From contig JAJDCP010000158.1 in NCBI GenBank assembly GCA_029260765.1, positions 1-64,000 on the forward strand: a stretch of 64,000 nt of DNA. Reading direction: 5' to 3'. Positions 1-6,914 of this stretch are shown one piece after another (position 1 is the first letter of the stretch; every line of letters begins with the position of its first letter). The notes beneath the pieces are model-generated. The model did not search any database, had not been told where the DNA came from, and worked only from the letters and a program-made list of their open reading frames with translations. Origin of the DNA: Planctomycetota bacterium. GTDB lineage: Bacteria > Planctomycetota > J058 > JAJDCP01. A program made the translations under genes and the position numbers.

Positions 1-518
1 GGCTCGACTACCTGATCTCCCAGAACGTGGACAACCTGCACCGCAAGTCGGGCGTCGACCCAACGCGCCTGGCCGAGCTGCACGGGAACTCCGAGCTCGC
101 CCGCTGCCTGGGCTGCGACAGCCTGTTCGAGCGCGCGCTGATCGGCTTCCATGCCTCGGTGTTCGGCAGCTGCTACCGCACGCAGCAGCCCCATCCCCAG
201 CAGCCGCCCTGTCCGGAATGCGCCGGGCGGCTGGTCTCGAGTGTGGTCAATTTCGGAGATGATCTCCCGGCTGCCGAGCTGCGTGAGTCCCGTGCCCGGG
301 CGGCAGCCTGCCAGGTGTTGCTCGTGATCGGCACCTCGTTGCTGGTCACACCTGCCTGCTATGTGGTCGACGACGCGCTCGGCGGTGGTGGCCGGGTGAT
401 TTTGATCAATCGCGGCGACACGCCCTACGACAAGAGCGTGCAACTGCGCTTCCGCGAGGGGGCAGGCGAGGTGCTCTCGGCAGTGCTTGAGCAAGTTGAT
501 CAGCGGCTCGCGGGGTGA
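1..518 (+). CDS. Sir2-family NAD-dependent protein deacylase (sirtuin), 3' part only
   Basis: The gene enters from outside the window; its frame runs from base 3 to a TGA at 516-518 (about 171 residues seen). Visible sirtuin signatures are QNVDNLH near the visible start, the catalytic histidine in LHGN, two zinc cysteine pairs (CLGC and CPEC), the motif NFGDDLP and the NAD-pocket motif GTSLLVTPA. Sirtuins remove acetyl or other acyl groups from lysines using NAD+, releasing nicotinamide, and act in the cytoplasm. The N-terminal Rossmann half lies upstream and cannot be judged. The layout of the visible half resembles SIRT6/7-like or short bacterial sirtuins. No neighbour on its strand is close enough to argue for an operon; the next gene starts 117 bases downstream. 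Confidence 0.88.
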   Translation, partial: LDYLISQNVDNLHRKSGVDPTRLAELHGNSELARCLGCDSLFERALIGFHASVFGSCYRTQQPHPQQPPCPECAGRLVSSVVNFGDDLPAAELRESRARAAACQVLLVIGTSLLVTPACYVVDDALGGGGRVILINRGDTPYDKSVQLRFREGAGEVLSAVLEQVDQRLAG

Positions 519-634
519 TGTCCTGCGCGCGTTGGCGGGAAGATTCCTTTGACATTTTCCTGATTAGGGGCAAGGATTCGAGCCTGCCGGCGCGTCCATG
601 ATGCACGGAAACGGACCTTTTGAAGGGGATGAGT

Positions 635-3600
635 ATGCGAGCTCGAGGCGGTTCAGAACGCGGTGCCATGTTGATCATTGCAACGGGCATCCTCACCTTG
701 CTGGCGGTGCTGGCCTTCAGCTTTGTCAACCTGATGCGTATCGAGAGGCGGGCGTCGACCAACTACATGGACGGCTTCCGCGCGAACATGACCGCCGAGT
801 CGGGGTTGATACGGGCTTTGGAGGAGATGCGCATCTTCTCGGGCCGGCAGGTCGTCTACGACCCGACCGCCGAATGGATCTACGAGCGTGACCCGGCCAC
901 CGGTTCGCCGCGCTACGATATTCGCCTGGTCGACGCTGAAGAGCCTTCGATGGAAGGGGATATGGGGGCCACCTACAACGGGGGCCTCGACCGTTACCGG
1001 GTCAAGATCGTCGACACCCAGGCGCTGATCGACCTCAACCACCCCAACGACTTCGACCGCATGATGAACCAGCTGGGAGCGGCTATCGCGCAATTCGCCA
1101 GCCAGACGGACAACCAGCGCAACCCGATCGAAAATGTCGAGTACATGAACCGCACCGGTGGGGCGGCCTTTCTGGCTTTCCGCGAGTCTCTCGAAGGCGA
1201 CCGTTTCAACTCGAAGTCTGAGCTGCTCGACCTCTACGCCCAGCAGGATTCCTATGGGGGAGAGGACGCGGTCGAAGACTTCAAGTTGCTGTCGAACTAC
1301 GTGACCGCCCATACCTGGCGTGACAAGCTGGCGGCCTCGCCGTCGACGGCCTTCTCTTCCTTTGGCACCGCCAACCTCGAGGCGCTGTTTGGGAGGGCTC
1401 CGATCAATATCAACGCGGCCAGCAAAGTGGTGTTGGCGGCCATCATCGCCGGCGTCGGCGGGCGCGTGCCGTTGGTCTATGTCGAAGAGAGCCCGCAGCT
1501 GATCGACCTCGACTACGCCTTCGGAAGCTCGACCGACCAGATCAAAATCGAAGACCGCTATTCGTTCCGCAGCGGTTGGATGTTCATTCCACCGATCGAT
1601 TACAGCTACGCGACGGGCGACACCGTCTCTTATTCGTTGGACACCAACCTGACCCGCTCGGGGCAGATCGCGGACATCATCATTTCCGTGCGCCAGGCGG
1701 CAGGCGGGATCACCTCGCACGCTCACCTGCGTCAGATCCTCGACAATGGTGGGGTGGGGAATTCGGCCGACCCCTTCCAGGCCTACAACCTCAACGACCA
1801 TATCGACCCGAGCATCCAGAAGGCCGGTCCCGTCGACGACGGCACCGGCGAGCCCAACGGGGACGAGTTTCTCGTGCTCTACCGCAAGGGCTACCTCGAC
1901 ATGCTGTGTGCGAACTTCAATCCCAACTGGGTGAGCGCGCACCATGGTATTCCGGCCGCGTACTCGGTCGACAAGGCCGAATTGGTGCGGCTGCACGAGG
2001 CCAACAACGGTGCCGTCGGGTCGGCGAAGGCCAGCATGACGACCGAGGCCTGCTTCAACTCGCAGGGGATCTTCGAGATCACCTCGCTGGGCGAGCTGGT
2101 CGGTGAGCCCAACGCCGGTGATTACGACGCCCTGTATGCCCAGGCCGAGATCCGCACCGTGATCAAGGTGTTCGACTCCAAAGGGCACACTTCGCAAGAA
2201 GACTTCATGGCGCAGTGGACCGATTACGAGTCGGCCCGGGACAATGTGCTGGTGCGGCCGGACGATCCGCGCTTTCAGGACTTTGGCACCTCCGGCTCGC
2301 TCTATGACCGCATGGGTTCGATCGAGATCGCGCCGGAGAGCCTGTCGGTGATCGTACTCGGCAGCGACCTGGCGGCGCTTGCGCCGCAGTTTGTGTTGAC
2401 GTTCCAGCAATCAGCGCAGGCTACCAATCCCGAGGATCTGTTCGATGCGGATATGGGCGCTGGGCAGCTGGGCGGCAACTGGGCGGAGCCGGACGACCTA
2501 CCCGCAGTGGCGAGCTACAAGGACGTCTGGGAGGAGACGCCGAGCGCCTTCCCGAATACCGGTCTGCGTCTGCTGGACGGCTTGTATACCTCCGAGAAGG
2601 GCAACTTCCTGGGCGTGCCGCGGCTGCGCAGCATGTTGCGCTACCGGGCCGGAGCGGACGACTACCAGACTGCCAGCAACATCGGCGAAACCGATCCTCG
2701 CAACATCGGTTCGAAGAAAGGCGCCCTCGAATTCTGGTACCGGCCCGACCACGACTGGGCGACGAACAACAAGCCGACCCCTGTGGTCTCCGGGCTCTTC
2801 CATGTCTCGCAGATGGGCGTCAATGAGGCCCAGCGCGATCTGTACAACCAGGAGCAGATCTGCCTGGGCACCCAGATGTTCGTCACCCGCAACTTGAGTG
2901 GACAGCTACGTGTGACCCGGCTGTACTACGAGAGTGTCGGGGCGCTCGATGCCAACTGGCCTGACCAGATGCACTACCGCGCGCCGGGTGAGGACATGGC
3001 TGCGGCGGATGCGTTTGCGTCGGGCTTCACGGGTACGGCCCTGACCGTGCCGGTCGACCTGGATGAGTACGTCTGGCACTCCGAAGAGGTCAACATGTTC
3101 TGGCCTCCTTTGGATGTGATCGAGAGCCAGTACACCTCGAGCAACACCCATCAGGGCGCGCCCTTCCGCGGGCTGTGGGCACGAACCGAGACCGCCGTGC
3201 GCTTTGACAAGCTCAAGCACATCGAGGCGGATCAATGGCACCATTTCGTGGTCGCCTGGGATGACAATGCTGCCAGCTCTGAAGCGGCTGTCCGCATCTG
3301 GCTCGACGGCACCGAAGTGACCGGGTCGGACAAGCAGTCTTTCGGAGATGAGAGCAACGCGGACGACCTGCAGGATCTCGAGAACCAGCCGTCACGCAAG
3401 AACTTCCGCTTCGTGCGTCTCAACCAGGAGGCGGGGGCTGTCTGGGACGTGTTCACGGTGGGTTGCGTGGTGCGCGAACAAGCCCTGGCCAATACGGGTG
3501 TGTTCAAGTTCGACACCGATGGCAACGACAAGACCGTACTGCTGGCCGCCAACGGAACCATCGACGACGTGCGCGTCTACCATTCGAACACGCCGTTCGA

Positions 3601-4045
3601 TGGCGCCGGCGGGAACTTCTACCCGGTTGCCAACAGCTTCACCTGGCGCTACGAGGACGGGCTCTACGAGAACGTGCTCGATCTGTTCGATCGCTTCCCG
3701 GCGTCGGGCTATCCGCTACAGCTGGGCGTGTTCAAGTGGACCGGCTACCTGCCCGAGGGGGCGGAAGTGATTGTGAACGTGGCGGTTCTGGATGCCAGCG
3801 GAAATAAATCCCGTGATCTGGTCGTCGACTATGTGTGGGATGATCCAGAAGAGGCTTCGGGCATTCCCCTGAGCGATATTCTCTGGAACGACGAGCGCAT
3901 CGTGTACCAGTTCGAGCTGCTCGCCTCGCACGTCATCGACACCAATGGCAACTTCTCTGAGTCGCCGGTGATCGACGATGTGTCTGTTTCCTACCTGACC
4001 GAGGCGGGTGGCGACGTGCTGCTCAAGGAACGTGTCTACGATTGA
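635..4045 (+). CDS. GspK-like minor pseudopilin fused to a LamG/concanavalin-like domain
   Basis: About 1,136 residues. An ATG at 635 is chosen because an AAGGGG ribosome site lies 6 bases before it; the ATG at 629 abuts that site. The N-terminus has a short basic leader ending in Gly, then a hydrophobic helix (AMLIIATGILTLLAVLAF) like type IV prepilins and GspK, the tip pseudopilin of type II secretion. Residues roughly 110-450 carry the Asn/Asp-rich NINAA stretch typical of GspK-type helix-hairpin-helix regions. Residues roughly 690-910 look like a LamG/concanavalin-type jelly roll (EFWYRPD, WHHFVVAWDD, VRIWLDGTEV). GspK is normally about 300-350 residues, so this is a greatly enlarged form. 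It is probably exported and surface- or pseudopilus-associated, but the ligand is unknown. No other type II secretion gene is visible nearby. Confidence 0.7.
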   Translation: MRARGGSERGAMLIIATGILTLLAVLAFSFVNLMRIERRASTNYMDGFRANMTAESGLIRALEEMRIFSGRQVVYDPTAEWIYERDPATGSPRYDIRLVDAEEPSMEGDMGATYNGGLDRYRVKIVDTQALIDLNHPNDFDRMMNQLGAAIAQFASQTDNQRNPIENVEYMNRTGGAAFLAFRESLEGDRFNSKSELLDLYAQQDSYGGEDAVEDFKLLSNYVTAHTWRDKLAASPSTAFSSFGTANLEALFGRAPININAASKVVLAAIIAGVGGRVPLVYVEESPQLIDLDYAFGSSTDQIKIEDRYSFRSGWMFIPPIDYSYATGDTVSYSLDTNLTRSGQIADIIISVRQAAGGITSHAHLRQILDNGGVGNSADPFQAYNLNDHIDPSIQKAGPVDDGTGEPNGDEFLVLYRKGYLDMLCANFNPNWVSAHHGIPAAYSVDKAELVRLHEANNGAVGSAKASMTTEACFNSQGIFEITSLGELVGEPNAGDYDALYAQAEIRTVIKVFDSKGHTSQEDFMAQWTDYESARDNVLVRPDDPRFQDFGTSGSLYDRMGSIEIAPESLSVIVLGSDLAALAPQFVLTFQQSAQATNPEDLFDADMGAGQLGGNWAEPDDLPAVASYKDVWEETPSAFPNTGLRLLDGLYTSEKGNFLGVPRLRSMLRYRAGADDYQTASNIGETDPRNIGSKKGALEFWYRPDHDWATNNKPTPVVSGLFHVSQMGVNEAQRDLYNQEQICLGTQMFVTRNLSGQLRVTRLYYESVGALDANWPDQMHYRAPGEDMAAADAFASGFTGTALTVPVDLDEYVWHSEEVNMFWPPLDVIESQYTSSNTHQGAPFRGLWARTETAVRFDKLKHIEADQWHHFVVAWDDNAASSEAAVRIWLDGTEVTGSDKQSFGDESNADDLQDLENQPSRKNFRFVRLNQEAGAVWDVFTVGCVVREQALANTGVFKFDTDGNDKTVLLAANGTIDDVRVYHSNTPFDGAGGNFYPVANSFTWRYEDGLYENVLDLFDRFPASGYPLQLGVFKWTGYLPEGAEVIVNVAVLDASGNKSRDLVVDYVWDDPEEASGIPLSDILWNDERIVYQFELLASHVIDTNGNFSESPVIDDVSVSYLTEAGGDVLLKERVYD

Positions 4046-4142
4046 GAGCCTTTGAAGGCGCTCGCCCAGAACTCGATTCCGGCTGCCGGCCCGTCGGTTT
4101 CGTCACCGCAGCGGCCGGCTGTTTTCGTCAAGGAGATGCCCC

Positions 4143-5513
4143 ATGCACAAGCTTGCCCGCATCGCGCTCTTGGGACTGTTGGCCTCGTCGGCCTTCGCTC
4201 AGGCCCCGCGACTGGAAGGTTTCGAATTCAACGATGGCGCGGTCGTGCGTACGGGCGAGGCAGTCGCCGGAGACAACCTGCTGCTGCACGCCCGCGGCTG
4301 CGGCCCTCAGGCAGAGCTGCGGATTCTGCTCGGCGACGAAGCCTGCATGGTCTTGTCGATCATGAAGGCCGATGGCAACGACCGCATCCTGGTCTCGCTG
4401 CCCACCGGACTGAAGAAGGGCAGCCACGAGATCAAGGCGATCAACAGCCAGGGGGAATCGAACACCCTGCGCCTGAAGATCATCGACGCAGATGAGCGGC
4501 CGCCTCCCGACGACGGCTCGACCACCCGCGAGGAATACATGACCCTGGGGACGGCCTTCGTGCGTGAAGAAGGCGGCCGGGTGGCGATCGTCTGCCCGGG
4601 AAGCTCGCGTTTCCCGGACAAGACCGAGCTGACCGGCGAGCTGCACTTCTTCGATGAGATCATCATGCGCTCGGGGTACAAGGTCGCGGGCGACCAGAGC
4701 TTCGAGCTCGAGTTCGCGATGGAGCCTGGAGTCAAGCTGCGTCCAGGGCACTACACCATCGTGGCGAACTTCAACTTCCGCTCGCAACGCCGCCGCCACA
4801 AGCGGGTGATCGAACAGGCGCTCGGGGACGACAACTCCGAGTATTCGCTGATCACCAAGAACACCCTGGTCACCCACCGTCCGAACGAGATCGCCGCAGC
4901 GGACGAAGTGGACAAGCTGCACTATGCCGAGATGTGCGACCTGCTGGAGCGCGCGTCCCGCAAGCTGGATGCCGCTTTTGGCGCCGCCTCCAAGATTCAT
5001 GGTCAGACCGACGAGGGTTTTGACGAAGACCAATGGTGGAAGTTCGTGCGCCGCAGCACTGAATGCCTGCCCTACGGACTGTCTACCGAAGAGCGCGACG
5101 CGATCAGGGCTGAGTGGCTGGATGACGAGCGCTTCACCCGGGGACGCAGCGATGTGCGCTTCGATGACCGGGCGTGGCGGGACTGGATGGACGATGACTT
5201 CCGCGGTGACACGCCGACCGGGCTGGGGGGGATGGCCGACACGCAGGCCGACCACACCAAGCTGTATTCGTTCGCAGCCTTTCCGGATGCGGGTGGCTTG
5301 CTGAACGACGCGATGGCGGTGCTGCTGAACCGCAGCGCGAAGTACTCGATCAACCTGTACCGCAAGGCGGGCAAGGAGATCGACGCCAAGGACAAGTCAG
5401 GCCGGCTGTTCTCGAGTTTCGAGGGGCAGGGTTCCGACACCTCCCGCTCGACATTCGACCAGCTGTTGCAGAAGATCCGCCATCGCCTGCGTCTGCCGAC
5501 TGCGGAGGAGTAG
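4143..5513 (+). CDS. Secreted protein with an N-terminal IPT/TIG-like domain, function unknown
   Basis: 456 residues, starting at an ATG preceded by AAGGAG. A signal peptide is clear (basic start, Leu/Ala core, cleavage near AFAQA). Residues about 22-115 resemble an IPT/TIG immunoglobulin-like fold: a purpose sentence of the form 'feature, then gene-relative offset', with the closing GSHEIKAINSQGESNTLRL pattern seen in such domains. The rest is charged and mainly helical with no family I recognise. It follows the GspK-like gene by about 100 bases and is followed 5 bases later by the ArsC-like gene, so the three may be co-transcribed. A periplasmic or surface partner of the GspK-like protein is a reasonable guess but is not shown by the sequence. 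Confidence 0.6.
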   Translation: MHKLARIALLGLLASSAFAQAPRLEGFEFNDGAVVRTGEAVAGDNLLLHARGCGPQAELRILLGDEACMVLSIMKADGNDRILVSLPTGLKKGSHEIKAINSQGESNTLRLKIIDADERPPPDDGSTTREEYMTLGTAFVREEGGRVAIVCPGSSRFPDKTELTGELHFFDEIIMRSGYKVAGDQSFELEFAMEPGVKLRPGHYTIVANFNFRSQRRRHKRVIEQALGDDNSEYSLITKNTLVTHRPNEIAAADEVDKLHYAEMCDLLERASRKLDAAFGAASKIHGQTDEGFDEDQWWKFVRRSTECLPYGLSTEERDAIRAEWLDDERFTRGRSDVRFDDRAWRDWMDDDFRGDTPTGLGGMADTQADHTKLYSFAAFPDAGGLLNDAMAVLLNRSAKYSINLYRKAGKEIDAKDKSGRLFSSFEGQGSDTSRSTFDQLLQKIRHRLRLPTAEE

Positions 5514-5518
5514 GCGCG

Positions 5519-5869
5519 ATGGCCGAGACAGTCGTGCTCCACAATCCGCGCTGTTCCAAAAGTCGACAGACCTGTGCGCTGTTGCGTGAACGTGGGATCG
5601 CCTTCGAAGAGCGGCTCTACCTCGAGCAGCCCCTGAGCCTTGAAGAGCTGCGCACTCTCCGCGATCAGCTGGATGCACCTCCGTCGGCCTGGCTTCGTTC
5701 GGGAGAAGCGGCTTATGCTTCCGCGGGGCTCAGCGCCGATTCCAGTGAAGAAAGCTTACTGCAGGCGATAGCAAGTCAACCGATCTTGCTGCAGCGGCCT
5801 GTCGTAATCCACAACGGCCGCGCCCGCCTGGGCAGACCGCCTGAGGCGGTTTTGGAGCTGTTTGTGTGA
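5519..5869 (+). CDS. ArsC/YfgD-family arsenate reductase-like protein
   Basis: 116 residues, a typical length for the glutaredoxin-linked ArsC family. The active-site cysteine sits in HNPRCSKSR near residue 13, and the family's C-terminal RPVV...RLGRPPE block is present near residues 93-109. Enzymes of this fold reduce arsenate to arsenite with glutathione/glutaredoxin, but close relatives (YfgD) are of uncertain substrate, so the reaction should be read as family-level. It starts 5 bases after the preceding stop, with its ribosome site inside that gene's end. The arsenosugar-type genes at 24630-26882 make a link to arsenic plausible, although the two loci are about 19 kb apart. Confidence 0.85.
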   Translation: MAETVVLHNPRCSKSRQTCALLRERGIAFEERLYLEQPLSLEELRTLRDQLDAPPSAWLRSGEAAYASAGLSADSSEESLLQAIASQPILLQRPVVIHNGRARLGRPPEAVLELFV

Positions 5870-6177
5870 CTGCCTCGGGGCCGCAGGCCGGGCCCGAGGC
5901 GAGTATGATCATACGAACCATACATATCATACGTATGCCGGCCATGTGGGCGGTGTCGCAGGGTGTGTCAAAATGGACATGCTGGCAGGCATCGCCTGTC
6001 GGGGCCGTTTTGAAGAAGTTACACTGCCTGTGTGACGTTTTTTTCGACACTTTCTTCCCATCTTGGTGGACAGATTGACACGTTTCTGGGCGCGCCATTG
6101 CTCACGAGTTGGTCAGGATTGGTTGCAAACCACCTTCGGGGAACAGGTTCGGGGAAAACTTGGAAAAATACAGTTAA
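5870..6177. other. Gene-free region upstream of sRNA copy 1
   Basis: No convincing coding sequence. It holds two perfect palindromes (listed separately), an imperfect inverted repeat around TGTGACG at 6031-6037 facing CGACAC at 6045-6050, and AT-rich stretches. It lies directly upstream of the first sigma-54 promoter, where activator-binding sites would be expected. Confidence 0.5.
5903..5937. promoter_or_regulatory. Operator-like pair of perfect palindromes
   Basis: GTATGATCATAC at 5903-5914 and CATACGTATG at 5928-5937 are both perfect palindromes. They share the sequence ATCATACG, repeated in direct orientation. The spacing of about two helical turns between centres suggests a dimeric or tetrameric DNA-binding protein. 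The target protein and the regulated transcript are unknown. Confidence 0.45.
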
Positions 6178-6195
6178 TTGGCACCGTATGTGCTA
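6178..6195 (+). promoter_or_regulatory. Sigma-54 (-24/-12) promoter of sRNA copy 1
   Basis: TTGGCAC at 6178-6184 gives the -24 GG, and TGC at 6191-6193 gives the -12 GC with the standard 10-base interval. Transcription would start near 6206-6208, at or just before GAACAATCGGG, the conserved first bases of the RNA. The same arrangement precedes all three copies. Confidence 0.8.
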
Positions 6196-6205
6196 TGTTT
6201 CTGAC

Positions 6206-6328
6206 GTGAACAATCGGGTAGCCTTTCGGCAAAACCCAAAGCCCCGCCAAGCACATTTCTTCAGGCTTGCCAGCCGTGAGGCACGCAAAGCCCTTCCCTA
6301 ACAGGCCAGGATCTCCTCCTGGCCTGCC
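6206..6328 (+). ncRNA. Sigma-54-driven structured small RNA, copy 1
   Basis: About 120 nucleotides, in three parts. (i) A 5' hairpin GGGT-A-GCC-loop-GGC-AAA-ACCC. (ii) A middle hairpin in which GCC/GGC closes a GTGA loop; below it two mismatches precede a stem of GGCTTGC with GCAAAGCC carrying a bulged A. (iii) A perfect 10-bp hairpin CAGGCCAGGA/TCCTGGCCTG at 6302-6326. There is no U-tract after the last hairpin, so it may be a weak or factor-assisted terminator, or a stability element. No open reading frame or ribosome site is evident. The second copy follows about 235 bases downstream in the same orientation. Not recognised as a named RNA family; function unknown. Confidence 0.75.
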
Positions 6329-6414
6329 CTCGTTAATGACAGTTCTGTGACAAAAAGGTGGGCGGTCCGATGACAAAAGATGCCTCAATGTGGGGCAGTC
6401 GTGTTTCTCGGTGA

Positions 6415-6432
6415 TTGGCACGGGGATTGCTA
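6415..6432 (+). promoter_or_regulatory. Sigma-54 promoter of sRNA copy 2
   Basis: TTGGCACG at 6415-6422 and TTGC at 6427-6430 match the -24/-12 consensus essentially perfectly. Predicted start is 6443, exactly at GAACAATCGGG. Upstream, TGTGACAAAA at 6346-6355 and ATGACAAAA at 6370-6378 form a direct repeat that could bind the activator. Confidence 0.88.
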
Positions 6433-6442
6433 GGAATATCTT

Positions 6443-6559
6443 GAACAATCGGGTAGCCACTCGGCGAAACCCAACCATCCATTCGGTCCCCTACCCCCAG
6501 CTGTAGACCGCCAGGTTTGCAAGCTTCCCACACAGGCCAGGAGCTTCTCCTGGCCTGCC
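6443..6559 (+). ncRNA. Sigma-54-driven structured small RNA, copy 2
   Basis: About 117 nucleotides with the same three-hairpin plan as copy 1. The 5' hairpin is GGGT-A-GCC/GGC-GAA-ACCC. The middle hairpin has diverged in sequence but keeps pairing: ACC/GGT replaces GCC/GGC, and AGCTGTAG pairs with TTGCAAGCT around a bulged A in the equivalent position. The terminal hairpin CAGGCCAGGA/TCCTGGCCTG (6533-6557) is identical in its stem. These paired changes argue that the structure, not just the sequence, is selected. Confidence 0.78.
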
Positions 6560-6650
6560 CGCATCGTGGAGGTCTTGGACCTTGGTCCCGATCGCGAGCC
6601 CGAGAGTTCGGTCAGGTCTGGTCCATGCCTTCGATCTGCTGAGAGCCGCC

Positions 6651-6674
6651 TGTAGCGTCGGGCTATGCCCGACG
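6651..6674 (+). repeat. REP-like hairpin (GTAGC type)
   Basis: TGTAGC followed by a perfect 8-bp hairpin CGTCGGGC-TAT-GCCCGACG. It faces a second element of the same build 62 bases away in inverted orientation, as in BIME-type clusters of bacterial REP sequences. Confidence 0.55.
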
Positions 6675-6736
6675 AGAAGACCGATCCGTCGGGCGGACCC
6701 AGAATCTCTGGGCTCAGCGTTTGCCAGAGGGCCTTC

Positions 6737-6760
6737 CGGCGCTCACAGAGCGCCGCTACA
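6737..6760 (-). repeat. REP-like hairpin (GTAGC type), inverted partner
   Basis: Read on the minus strand it is TGTAGC followed by hairpin GGCGCT-ctgtg-AGCGCC. The GTAGC head and hairpin layout match the element at 6651-6674 and the one at 32229-32281. Confidence 0.55.
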
Positions 6761-6914
6761 GAAGACGGATTCGACTCGTGCGTGCGTTGGAATGTTGGCG
6801 ACAGTCCCAACGGATAGTGGCCGCCAGTACCCAGCCAGGCCGGCAGCATCGAACCCGTGTCAGGAACTCTGGACGCCGACGCCGAGCTGCGGCAGGTACC
6901 GGACTCATGGCAAG

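Larger units (their letters stand above)
6560..6914. other. Gene-free region with hairpins between sRNA copy 2 and the GH5 gene end
   Basis: Open frames here have no recognisable product or ribosome site. The region contains the two inverted REP-like hairpins listed separately and a small CCCAGA/TCTGGG hairpin at about 6699-6713. Any of these may stop transcription from the sRNAs or from the GH5 gene arriving on the other strand. Confidence 0.5.

Noticed and set aside
653..2410. 585-codon open frame on the minus strand opposite the GspK-like gene
   Set aside because: Its product has no recognisable motif and skewed composition; high GC at third codon positions keeps opposite frames open. The plus-strand gene has clear domains.
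6270..6296. ACGCAAAGCC in sRNA copy 1 resembles part of the cyclic-di-GMP (GEMM) riboswitch
   Set aside because: The match is absent from copies 2 and 3, the required partner segments are missing and no gene follows.
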